A stretch of 64,000 nt of DNA from Cardiocondyla obscurior (Eukaryota; Arthropoda; Insecta; Hymenoptera; Formicidae), in NCBI RefSeq assembly GCF_019399895.1, contig NC_091870.1, positions 9,035,001-9,099,000 of the forward strand, in the 5' to 3' direction. The position numbers and the translations under genes were made by a program. Below, one piece after another: positions 33,944 to 46,400 of the stretch. A model generated the notes under the pieces. The model had not been told where the DNA came from and did not search any database. It was given only the letters and a program-made list of their open reading frames with translations. Position 1 is the stretch's first letter; every line of letters starts with the position of its first letter.

Positions 33944-35847
33944 TCAAAGCTCCGGCGTGACTGGATCTAACAGCCTCTTCTCCGGGTCCCTCGAGTCTCC
34001 GATATCACTTGTGATGGGATGATGTCTACTACCGATCGCGTTCATATTGCACCGGCAGCCCTGCGCTGCGTGACGCGCGTAGCACGTCTCGCAAAGAGTT
34101 ACGCAACCTCGAAGAGGCCAATAGCACAATAAGCAGGGCATTAGCAACGCTAGGGCGCCTAAACAGGCCCACCTGGATGCCGTGCGATTACCGGTGCAGG
34201 AACAGGGCTCATCGGCACAGCTCGTCGCGGCGACGTCGGTGTCCATGGTGCTGGGAACGGCACCGCCGCTGCCGCCGTCCACGCAATGGTAGAAGAGGCC
34301 CTTGACGCAACATAAACAGGACGCGTAATCTAGAACGGTTTCTGCCGAGCAGAGGCACGTATTGTCACAGAGCCATTTGCTGGGTAGCGGAGGCGGCTCC
34401 CGGCACGACTCGCATCGGCATCTACCGCAAAAATCGCATATGATCGACAGTGCAGCCGGATCGTAGGTCCTCGTGCCAAGCGTATTGGCCGGTTCCTTCG
34501 TAAAAGAGACCGGTTGTTTCGTGACGGCGTTCGCTGTCGCGGCGTTAGCCGACGTGGCGACGGAAGAAATGACCCCGGGACCGCTCCCAAAGCCGCGTAT
34601 ACTTAGATTTTTCGCGCGACCTCGCGCTCGATGTGTCGGCACCACCGTGCTATCTTCGTGGCCTCTATGGTGATGATGATGGTGATGGTGATGATGATGA
34701 TGCCTCCTCTCGGTTTTCGGGCAGTCCCCGGCTGTCTTGGTGTCGGCATCAAGGCGTCGTTCCTGATTGCAACGCGAATTCTTGAACGGTGCCTCGACGT
34801 ATTCGTTGATGGTCCTCTCGCCGTCCGGTCGCGGGGCGGCGAGGCTCACCTCGCCGATCGGACTTCTCGGCGACGTCGTGATCGTCGTGATCGTAGTGTC
34901 TACGGACGACGGCGACAACAGACTTCTGGAATTGACGTCGCTCGGCGAGGTCTCTACGTTTTGCGAACGACGTAGAGACGACCTACTTCGAAAGGAACTC
35001 GACAGCGGCGTGAGAGGCATAGTGAGTGGCGCGACGCGGGTTGTCGGTGACCCGGGTACCGATCGCGACGTCAAGGGTGGCGGCGGTGGTGGCGGCGGGG
35101 GTGGGACAGACGGCACAGACGTCGTCACGTGTACAAGCGGTAACCGCGGGGGCGGAAACGGCCGGCTGTGATCGTGCACGCGCGTTTCAGACAAGACGAA
35201 ACGCGAATCCGAGTCCACGGCGCCGTTGATACGGTCGTCGTCGCTCGCGGCAATGTTCGTTCGCGAGGAGAGAGGCCGCGGAAGCGGCGATATCGCATCG
35301 TTGCGCGACATCGGCCGACCATTCAGTTCAAAACGTCCCGCTGCTCCTGAACTTTGCAGCGTTGACCTCTCGAAGTGACGCCGCTGCTGCTGCTGTTGAT
35401 CCTGACAATATTGCCGTTGCCAATGCTCCACCTTCTTCGTCGCCTCCAACTCCTCCCTTTCCTTCTCGATCCGACAATCTTCGAGATGGATCCCAGCCGT
35501 GTTAGCTGGTCCTCGATCCGCTGCGAAGAACGATTCTCCTCGTACGTTTGTTGCCGTTGCTGTTTCTGTTGCTCCTGCTGCTGCTGCTGACAACGACGTT
35601 GCGGCACGACCCGTCCAAACTGGTACCGTCCGCTTACTAGCCCATCGTTCGACAGGCGTCGTCGGTGTATTTGAAACCGATGAATGCTGACTTGACGTTG
35701 GGATAAGGGTCGCCTCGGTAATTCGCACTGCCCAGCCCGCGCGAGGTGGTGATACTCTCGACGAGGACGTTCCATTAGCGAGGATGGGGCTCGGTAATGC
35801 TCCGCGTCCGCTTCCTCTCGCCCTCGCGACACGCGCTTCATCCCCAC
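33944..35847 (-). CDS. sty: Sprouty, large 3' coding exon
   Basis: One long open exon (634 codons and stop) entered in phase 1 at the acceptor TTGGGATGTTTTCAG, whose AG is at 35849-35848. Sprouty proteins antagonise receptor tyrosine kinase/Ras-MAPK signalling (FGF, EGF) at the membrane. The C-terminal Cys-rich SPR domain is unmistakable: CDFCGRCRCESCREPPPLPS, WLCDNTCLCSAE, DYASCLCCVKGLFYHC, DEPCSC and LCETCYARHAAQGCRC. The N-terminal motif NEYVEAP matches the Sprouty phosphotyrosine motif that binds Cbl-type ligases. Low-complexity runs include 10 or so prolines, 12 histidines (34668-34703) and a glutamine-rich stretch. The coding sequence is much more GC-rich than genes on the left. No ATG in this frame precedes the SPR domain close to the acceptor except inside the intron, so an upstream coding exon is needed. 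It is likely 56772-57138. Confidence 0.95.
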
Positions 35848-38800
35848 CTGAAAACATCCCAACCAACGTGTCACGTTACATACTCGATCAGATCAAATGC
35901 TACACAACTATATCAATTATCTTACTATTCTATATCGCTACCTTATTCCATTAAATATTATTTTACAAGTACGTGAAATAAGTTTGCGACGAATGCTTTT
36001 TTTAACACAGAGTATTTCTCTTTAAGATCTTTGCGTATAATCTTATATAATCGAGGAGCTTTCGGAGATACGCGGGAATGGTAATGGCACAATTGAAAAT
36101 TGAGATTTCGATGAGATTCCGGGCGTAAATTTTCGAAAATCGGAAATGGCTTGAACGGCAGCGACGAGAACGGGCAAAGTATCGAGTCTCGGCACCTACG
36201 CGGTCATCGCGAAGAGAGGTTCCGTCGTTTCTACGTGGGCGAGGACGGGACGAGTGGGCCGCCAAGTTCTCGATTCGGTGATCGCCAACCCACTCGCGGC
36301 GCCCACGGTGTCGAACAACCAGGAGAGTCTCTCTCGTTCGAGCTCGACCGATCGCGTCTTCGACCAACGCCAAGTGCTCTTGGAATCTTTCATTTTTATA
36401 CCCTCGGTTAATGGAAAGCGGAAAGCGAATTGTCTAAAGTTTAAACGGACGGCGTTATGCTCGTCGCGATGCAATTTTTTTCTACAAGATGAAAAAATAT
36501 TCCCCGGTCTGTTAAATAAATATATTTGCTGCACAAAGTGCGAATTAAAAAGAAAAATTAAAAAAAAAAAAAAGAAAAAAAAATTACGTAGATTGAAATT
36601 AATGAGAACTGAGTTGAGGAAATTGTGAAACGTTATTTTCCACGAGCAAACTCTTGAACGTTCTTCCCGAATACACTTGTCTGCGAGAGCCATTTTAAAG
36701 TTAGGCGTAAGCCTACACGAAATCGTGCCGTTACATCTTTGCGCGGACAAGCCGTTTGCTCATTCACCTGTGAGCCCGGCATTCTATAACACGGCCGAGA
36801 AATGGCGCAAAATTAGATTCCGCGGGCAGCTTGTAATAAACGAACGAGTTGCCGCGCGCATTTAGCTTTCGAGGCGCGGCCGATTATTAGACGCGTTCCG
36901 AGAATCGTGCGTATCGAGATCATTAATCGTGGACGGCCCGCGAGTTTCCTCCGGCTTCATTTTATCAGTCGCTCCACTTTGTCGTTTCCTCTGGTATAGC
37001 GCGCCTCGATTCGCAACGACCCAGCGCGGTTATAACGATTTTACTGGAAAATTTTCGAGAGACGCGTTATCTCTTTAGCCAGGGTGAGCGCGCGCGTATT
37101 TCATCGCAGTTGCCACGACGAGGTGCGAGTCTCAAATATTTGGAAACGATCTACGAGTCGGTTGCGGCTAGCGATGGCCGAGGACGTGCATCTACTCGCC
37201 AGATGCCGGGGCTACAAACGTCGAAACGAGAGATCGTAGAATAAACTTTATCGATACGATACGTATGACTTACGACGATGACTCGCGGGACAGGACGAGG
37301 CACTCGAACGTTAAACGCCGCCAGCGGCGGTTTTCGCTCGCCGTCGCGACAGATCGGAGCAGCGTAGAGCGATCACGTCGAGAAACAGGCGGGCCATTCA
37401 GAAAGGGTGCGCTCAGAGTGGAATGCACGGGCCGGCTATCGTCGACCGACTGCCATAGGTCAAAGCTTTTAACCGCTCCGCTCCGCGCCAACCGACCACC
37501 ACGCCGTGCAGATAAGACGCCGCCGCGTTTCGCGACCGAATGCGAGAGAGCGCGGCCGCCGGTGCACGCTTCTCCTCTTCTCTCCTCTCTATCCAAGCTC
37601 GATTACAGCTTCGCCGATGGCCATTGTGGCCAGAATTTTTCAGAATTATAGCGTTCCACGCGTCACCACACGAGCAGCGTACACGGTCGATTTCATTGAC
37701 AATTAGATACACCTAATCGAAAGGATATGAATTTAGAGGAAAAAGAAAACGCTATCGGATGTAGGAGAAATCGCAAGAAACACGCGATTCCCCATCGCGG
37801 AACTATGTACGTTTATTGGGGGAAAAGTTTATGGAAACTTAGTTTGCGAAAATTTTTCTTGTAGACGTATCGTCAGGTGTCTTGGCGGATTTTCCCGGGG
37901 ACAATTAGAAGACGATAATCGAGTCGTGAATCGCGAGAAAAAAACCAGTTGGAGATAATTTTCAATAAATCAATCTATGAGCGCGATGATTACGCGATGC
38001 AACATCCGCGTACCGTAACGCTTATAAATTTCCTAATGAATATTGTTTGCAAGTCAGCTACATTCGTGAAGCAGGCCTTTCTTTTTTTTTTTTTCTACTA
38101 ATTTTAAATCAAGCCGACGAAGCGAAAGGCCACGATATTACATGAATGCGCCCGCAGTTAGCACCATCGCGCGGTATAAACTGTTTTTAATGCTAGTCGG
38201 AAACGTCGACGATAAGAACGGATAAGTTCTTCCTTTGATATCGGTTTCCTCTGCGGTCTAGATACGTCCCAGCCACCTAACCGAATCATTGCGCTAACAA
38301 GTTTAGATTAAACGTATCGATAAAACGAAAGAATTTTGGAATATTTCCGAGGCGTCTTTTGGCCGAGGCATAATTCGCGCGTGGCAAATATTAACGCAAG
38401 CAATAATTTTTCTTCTTTCTTTCCCTATTTTATTTTTTTATTTTTTTGTGTCGTAAGCTGGCGGAAAGTTGGAAAGATAAGATAAATTAGCTGGCGATAG
38501 GGAGCGAAATAGAGCCCTGGAAGTATCATTTGTAGTACGGGATTGTCTTAATGAAATATGTCAGCCTTGTAACTACTCGGGGCTTTGCTTTCTCCTTCCC
38601 TCCGCCATGGTCCGTTATCTGTCGCATCGAGACTAGCCAGCGCTAGAACATCGCATAAAGCTCCTTTGATGCGAGAGCTCATGAATCCCGGGCGTTTTAA
38701 TACAGCGGCCTTTAATTTTCTTCGGAAACGAGCGCGATAAGCCGGATACGGTTCTTCCTCCCGTTATCTATTTCCCAGCGTTTCAGATTCGTGCGTAGCG

Positions 38801-39995
38801 CGATCCGCTAACGAGTTTCAATTACGCGATAACACGCACGGCACCATCTTTCCCTTTTCTCCGCACGTACGTCCGCGCGCGCGTCCCATCTTAGAATCGC
38901 TGCACGTAGAAATTCGTGCCATTGTCTCAAAGTGTTGAAATTCATCGTGGACCTTGGTCGATTGCGGCCGATACGGATTCTCGTTGTTCTGATACGCGGA
39001 ACGGCGTGTTATAATCAGGGTCGAGAGCATCGCGCTCGCCGATTACGTCCTCGCGCGTCCATCTCGTTGCTACGAAGACACGAGACAAGCGCGAGTGGCC
39101 AAGGATTTATACAAATTTCCGCCAGTCGAAAGCCCGAAACCGCTGCTTTATTGTAAATTTATCGGTCTCGAGCTGGTCGCGAAACCTCCCCGTCACGTAT
39201 CGGTCGTTCCGTGACGCAAAGCCCACGATTTACAAGCCAGTTAATTAATAATATTTCGAATTCTCATTTTTTAAATTAATATCACTCAACGTAATTATTA
39301 ATACGAAATTTTTGTAGAAATAAATCGCGCTCAATTGGCTAGTTGGCTAACTGACGTTGAGCTGATTTCACAGTTCACAATCAGTTAATCGCTACGTGGA
39401 ACTTTACGGTCGCAACTTGGATATTAGCGGATGTACATCCGGTCTACAAGTAGCGATAACGAATTGATTGTGAGAAAAAAAAATTGAAGGAAAGGAAGGT
39501 TGTATTTTCTTGTTCGAAAATGATGAAAAATATATATCTTTAAAAACCCAAGGCACATCGACTAACGCGCGCGACGACAATCGTTTGTCAAACGTAATTA
39601 TTAATAAGTAGATTAGATAAATTGTAATTAATATCACGGCGTCTATGCAGAAATGAAATTTTCAATCACGCGCGTCAATAAGAAACGCGTAATTTTTTTT
39701 TTTTTTTTTTAATTGTGAATACTGTGTCGGCAAAATTCCGAGAGAGAAAAGAAAGACTTGAAAATTACGTAATCGACCCAAGATAAATTAAAGGCGTAAC
39801 TCGCGCAAATATTTTGTATGATCTTCACCGCGATCTTTTTGTAACTTTAATTAAATTAATTGATAAAAAATTAAAAAGATATTTCGTAGTCGAGTATTTC
39901 TTTTTTCCTCGATAAAGGAGAAATAAATCTGTAATTGTAACCTCGAAACATATAAATGTTTGAACCATTTAATATCGGTGTTAAAAGAGGACTTA

Positions 39996-41260
39996 CTGAA
40001 AATTCATAGGACTAGCGGGCGGCCAGAAAAGAGCGTGGGTGCCGTCGTGGCTGACGTGGTTCGCCGGGACGAGCTCTCTCGAAACGTATTCTCACGCGCG
40101 GCGACACTTGGCGAAACGGCGAAAACAATCCCGCGGACATTCGCGGCGGACCTGCTCGAGTCGCCGTCGTCGTCGTGGATTTGAGCTGACGCCTCGCAAT
40201 GACGCTCGAATCCGCATTCTCTCTGGATCTGGCACGGCGACAGCATCGAAGACGAGCCGTCCTCCACGAGAGGGAGAGAGGAAGATCCGAATGGAAGACT
40301 TGCGCTCGCGCGCGCGCGCGCTCACACACACCGAAGAGAGAAAAAGAAAGAGAGAGATATATAGAGAGAGAGAGAGAGAAGGAACGAGCACCCTCGACGG
40401 GAGCGCTACTCGCACTTTCGTCCTCCGTTCATTCTGCACTTGCCCCACGTATTTCGTACGCCTTTTCACCGCTATATTTTTTTCCCGGACCGCGGCCGGC
40501 TCTTCAATTCGTGCGATTCATGTAGGTTAACGTCGGAACACGTCTCCATCAAAGCTGTCGATTACATCACGATGCTAATCTCGCTCGCGCCTTGTGTATC
40601 CTATCGTCCAAGCACTCTTTCTCTTACTCTCTCTCTCTCTCTCTTTGAGCTTGTCCGGCGAAAACGTGAGGGCTTTTCTTCGTCGAAGAATAATCGTGGT
40701 AACAGCTGGATACCGGACTATCGGAGGGAAACCAAGCGGAAGAGAGACAGAGGCACAAACCACCAAACACGCACGATGACCGCCGAGCAACGACTGACAA
40801 TGGGAATGGATACGCTGCGAGCGAATCGAGCTGGAAAGGCGGCGGCCGACGCAAAGAGAGACACGTCACAGAGGATGGAGGGAAGAGAGAGAGAGAGATA
40901 GAGAGAGCGGAGGGACGTAGCGCGCGAGGCAGCGGGACGAAACGTAGATGGAGGAGGGAGGGAAACAGGAAGAGAGACGGTGGGAAGGAAGCCATGAATG
41001 GCGACAAGCGGACGCGGGGATGGAGGCGAAAAAGTGAAAAGAGACGCGAGTGGGGTGGACGCAGGCGGAAAGGAGCACATACGGTCGCCAAGAGTGAGCA
41101 GAGGAGGGAAGAAAGGACTCGTTTGGGCGGCGTCACGTATAGTTCGGTGTCGCCATCTGACGATAACGTGGCGCAACGTCAGCGCCGCTCCCGGGGCCGG
41201 GCCGACGCACACGAAGCTTTTTATGAATGGACGGAAGCTATCATTGAAGCTTCGGATTGA
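39996..41260 (-). promoter_or_regulatory. Candidate internal promoter/first exon of sprouty
   Basis: A CpG-rich block with long GA/CT tracts (40335-40380, 40620-40645, 40885-40910). On the minus strand it ends in a consensus donor, TTCA then GTAAGT, at 39997/39996. A non-coding first exon spliced from here to the sprouty exon would meet an out-of-frame ATG at 35841 before the next in-frame Met (MSRND, residue 186 of the open frame). Speculative. Confidence 0.3.
40335..40380. repeat. GA microsatellite
   Basis: Interrupted GA-rich tract within the CpG-rich block. GAGA-type tracts are bound by Trithorax-like factor in insects. Confidence 0.8.
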
Positions 41261-43373
41261 ATGAAAACATTACCTACGTCGTCACTGCCGTGCGGCTGCG
41301 GGCTGCGGGCTGCGGCATCACGCCGCCGTTACACACGCCGTCGCCGCGACTCTCCATGTCGCCTCACGCCCTCCTCGAACCGAAGCGTAATCGCCTTCTG
41401 CGACACGGAGAAAGTACGGCTTGCTACTTGCGACGCTGACGACGACCACGATCGACTATGTAGCTGATAATAGCGAACCTCGTAGCGGTGGCGCCGCTTA
41501 CGTTCACATCGACGTCGTCGTCATTAAAATTTACCCTATGCCATTTTCCTACCGACTTTTTCAGCAGATCCGGGGGACGCCCTTCCCACCCTACTTACAA
41601 ACGTTAAATGTAAATGTACGCGTAAAAGGAATATTAGCGATCGAACGGGAGAGAAAGAAGATCAATAATTGCGGATGCTGTGACGTATCTCAGCCCGACC
41701 GCGATTTTAAAACGTCCGTCCCAAACGTTCGTTCTCATCTCGTAAAATTCTCGTTTCCTCGCGTCACTTTAAGCGTCAGAAGTATTACACGGAAGAGTCG
41801 TTGGAGAAAATCGACATCGAGATTTTATCACGTTTCGATTTAGCGAATCGCGCAGGCATGGACGACAAGCTGCATGAGCGAGCAAGGAGACGAGCTCGCG
41901 AACATGCAGAGATCGAGACCAACAGAGGGCGCAGATAGAAATAAGCGGGGAGAGAGAGAAAAAGAAAGAGAGACAGAGAGAGAGAAGGAAGGGTGTATGA
42001 AAGAAACAGAGCAACAGCTCGTGGTCGTCTCGTTCTAGCGCACTACTAGATTCTATATTTATCCCACTCATTAATTCCATCCTCGTCGTGCACCGTTCAT
42101 TCATTCCTAAGTCCATTTCTCGCTCGTTCTCTCTCTCTCTCATCCTGTTCTAACTCTAACTCGTTCTCTCTCTCTGTCTTCCTCGTGCGCGCAACACTCA
42201 CGTTCATTCATCTCGTCTCTGTCTGACCAGCGCCCGTATCACAGACATTCTCTCCCCATCTCTCCCTGGTTTGATACCTCCGTCTCTTTCTCGCTGGCTT
42301 CCTCTCCGTCCCCCTTCGACCCGCTATCGTCGCCGGCAGCACGCAACCGAGCACGTCGCTCCCACTCGTTCCCCTTTCTTCACCCTACGACATCTTTTCC
42401 CTTTCCTCTCCCTCGCTCTCCTCCACCAATCTGACATATCCGCAGCACTGTGAATGCAGTGAAGTGTGCACGTGCAGCGCGAGCCCGGACCATTGATACC
42501 ACATTACAACTATACCGATGCGTAAAAGTGACGAAAAATTCTTTCAACGTAACTCCGGGCCTTTCTAATTGCGGCAAATTATTCGGCAATAACAGCGCGG
42601 AGGCAACGAGCTAGGGAAACTGCTCTTCTCCCATGCATTTGCGTCGCGATACAACTGGGAATGCAATTCGTGAATGCGGAAATTAATAATTAAAACATAG
42701 CGACGTCCAAGATATTTTGTCTACCGCTACTTATCCACTGTCTTGTCGACCGACTAACCGAGATTGCATGAATAGATGCGAAGAGACCATTCCATTTATT
42801 GCCCAATTCGACGTAACAAAGGTAACTTTTGTCATTTTGATGAGTACGTCAGAGACCAGCCGGTCAGAGGTCTCCTTTCCGGTCTTTTGCGTGCGCACAT
42901 GTGACGCGAGTTTGGCACTAGCTTTTAAAATGCGGTCTCCTCGTTTCTTTGGCAATACGGTTCAAGACCTGGCTAAATCGGCTGAAACTTCTTGACTCGT
43001 CGCATTCTGATAGATGGCTGTCCCAACTCGGTCGACACATCTCCAATGTTTGCCACACAATACAAAACACATGTTAACGTCGTAAGTTTCGAAGTACATC
43101 CGGAAAAATGCTGTATTTTATATATATATTATTATTATTACCGTTTTACGCTAAAGTTAGTTTCTCTCCAAACAACATTTCTAAAAAAAATTCTATTAAT
43201 TGTAATTCTTCCGAGATATTTCTTTTAAATATTAAATTTTTAATTTCTGCCAAGTGTAAAGTGAAAAATGTTGGGGTACTCTTGCGATGCGAAGGGATCG
43301 ACGAACCGTCGTTACATCGTTGAATTCAGAGGGAAAGAGAGAAAGACGAGCGGGAACGGGCACGGGCAGGCAG

Positions 43374-43417
<44 letters not shown>
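43374..43417. repeat. (GCAA)11 microsatellite
   Basis: Eleven perfect GCAA units. The tract is open in several frames, which produces poly(Ala/Cys/Leu)-like spurious frames on both strands. Confidence 0.95.
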
Positions 43418-43419
<2 letters not shown>

Positions 43420-46400
43420 GCGTTAAACGAGGCAAGCGAACAACGGATAACAAACGAGTAAACGTAGCGGATAGTCGAGAAAACTTTGACGAAAGGCATT
43501 GCAAATGAAGAAATGAATCCTCCTCGACGCAGAAAAATCAAATTCTCAAAATTAACAACGATATCCTATTTCCCTTAACATGCCACCTCGCTGTATACTT
43601 AAAGATGATCTCGCAAAGAACCGCAGTCATTTAGAGCCTTCACCGATATCTCTTCCGGTACTCTCCTCACCTCCCCATCTTCAAGTTTGATACGTCGAAA
43701 GATAGACTTCGATTTGAGCTAGAACAGAAGTTCTAGATATCGAAAAAGCATATCCAACAGATAAGCTACTTAAAGTAACAAACGTCTAAAATAAAATCGA
43801 ACGGTAGACTTTGTTCGTTTCTTTTTTTAATTCTTAAGGGAATCAACGAGAACTGTTAAGAACTGTTGCTCAATCAGACGGTCAAGATCCGCCGCTCGTA
43901 TAAACGATGAATCGAGAGGCCGACGTTGAAATAAATAGGTTCGCGCAAGGTGTAGATGGAACGCTTGCATCTTAAGACGAATATTTCTTGGCAATAATAC
44001 CTTCCTCGCGCGCAACTTTTGATATTTTAACAAAATTGAATAGATGTCTCGAGACGATAATGACACTTGAGTAACGGCGTTGAGAATGTCAACTGCAGAA
44101 ATATTTGAGAGCACGACGTGACGCAATTTTGCGGAAGTAAGCATTCTTATTTATAGCGGCGAGACGCGCGATGTAGAGTGGAGAATTGGACTAGAATAAA
44201 ATTAATGAAACGTCCGCTGACAAAATGCAGATAAATATTCTTGAAAGTAAAGCGGCAACTGCACATATTAATTAAATAATTAGATTCGATTGAAAGATTT
44301 AACGGAGGAGAACTAGTCGAAAATCGGGGTCGTAACGTGAGATTTGCATTTAATACGATACGTAGGAAACGCGATGCGCGCAACGTTAAAGATTAAAGCA
44401 GCGAAACTAGTTATTCGACAATCGTTTGATATTTCCCAGTCGCGGAGAGAAGAGATGTACGTCCGCGCGGACGGGGCGTCAGAGTACAGCCGAGAAACAG
44501 CGTAGGTTTATTTCGAGCATTTCCGATTTCGCATGTGCGAGAGCATGAGGGAGGCAGACTCGCGTGCCTCGCCGACTGAGCCAATTACACAATGATCGCT
44601 GCTACCGTCGGCAAACCTCCCAGTACTCACGGAATTTCAGAGTCGCGATCGCGAGAGAAGCAACGAAAAATCCTCCAAGGATTCTCCGCTGCTGGAATTG
44701 GACCAGCTTATTTTCGGCCCCGGAATCGAGAGAAAGAAAGACCCGGCACGTTCGCTCTTGCTCTCTCTTCTCTTTTTTTTTTTTATTTTTTCTTCTCCTC
44801 TCGTTCTTGAACGAATAAGCGAGCAAAATCGAGAACGCGCGACAAAGAGAGCACGTAACATTATTCTTGGGATGTAGATCCGCTACGTCAAACCGATGAG
44901 ATTGTAAATTTTGTACACCGCGCATTTTTATATATTTTCTTGAATTTTCTCCTCCCGGAGATAGCTATTTTATTCTTGTTCTCACATCGCCAAGTCCGCA
45001 GTCTGGCAGGTTTAAATGGAGTTTAAATGTCAGCGTCGAACACAATGCCGCGTCTTTCCTACGAGACTTACAATTATTATATTCAATCCTCCAGGATTAT
45101 ATATCGCGAGCCTAATTCAACATATTCAATCTCGAATGTCAATTGATATTTTGTTCGCCGGCGCGAGGCTCTCTCAATCTTTACGAGTTTGACGTGCAAG
45201 GCTTAAAATGTAGCGCGACGCGACTTTTGGTTCGGCGTGATCGTGCACGAGAGTAGCGACGCGTTTCCAGGTAATATCCCACTGCCAAGAAACCCCCCCG
45301 GATCGACGAAGATCCTGTACGACTCGACATGAAAACGTCGCGCCGTTCGCCGCATAATCGAACCAACTCGGAGAGGCGAACGTTTCAGATAAAATCTATG
45401 CGCGCTGCAATTCCGGGGCCGAGCGTAAATCCGCGAATGAACCCGGCAAAACTTCTCAGGATATGACATCAACGATATCCTTTGACTTGCAACATGTACA
45501 ATATTACAACATTGCCCCCCGCGCGCACAAAATATTGGGACACATTACGTAATCGTGATACATGAATTTCCAGACAATGTAGTTACGTGCAATTTTTTTT
45601 TTTCGACTATCAAAAGTACTTGAGAGTATATCGAAACGAGGTGCCGCCGAACGCATCTTCGTCGAGAAGTGCTTGGAGACTCGAAACACGAGTTTTGCGA
45701 GTTTAACGACGCTGCAACGACCATCTCACGTGGCTCTCGGACGTTGTTCTCGTCGCCGGAGGATTACGGGATAATGCGTTGTGCGAGCGAATTTGTACGA
45801 GGACGGTGTCACGAATGGAACAGCGAATGGGGCGAATCGAAAACATCTGTCGCGACGTTCTCGCCGCGTGGGACATGCGTTTTGCCGTCGAGTATCGCAA
45901 AAAAACCATCTACAACAGCGCGACGAGGCGCGAATTGTTGAACCGAATCGGTTCTTTCTCTCAACTTGTTTTCACAATCCATCCGCGGCTTATCGCGCAG
46001 ATAACTATCCACGATGTATATGCCCCTAAATTTGTTTAAAACATCTTTCGGTTTCTTAGCTCATTATTAAAAATGTGCATTAATCTTTTGACTCGCGATA
46101 AGTCGTCTATCCCGGCCTCTCGAATCCGTCACGTACGTTAAATAGCGGAAGGACATTCGCCGAAACGAAACTCCAGGATGGTGCTGTCGACTGATCGTCG
46201 AGGAATTAAAATACGATATTAAATTACGACGTTAGTTATTGCGTGCCGTAGCATTTATAAATATGTAACTCCAAGATGGTCCACAACTACCGTGACTACT
46301 CTAAGTAATTCTTATTGTTGGTATAAAATTTTCTTCGTGTATAATAAAGGGTGAACATACGGACACGCAACACCGGATACCACCCAGACGACGCCTACGC

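Noticed and set aside
35864..35866. TTG as the start of the sprouty open frame
   Set aside because: It, and the ATG at 35857, lie inside the polypyrimidine/acceptor stretch; the exon begins at 35847, so these codons are intronic.
40624..41136. 170-codon Ser/Pro/Leu-rich minus-strand frame and neighbours
   Set aside because: Shadows of CT/GA low-complexity DNA, open in several frames at once.
43827..44144. 105-codon minus-strand frame starting with ATG in the sprouty intron
   Set aside because: Protein-like composition but no recognised family, no splice partner and no clear promoter; chance length is plausible here. RNA-seq would settle it.
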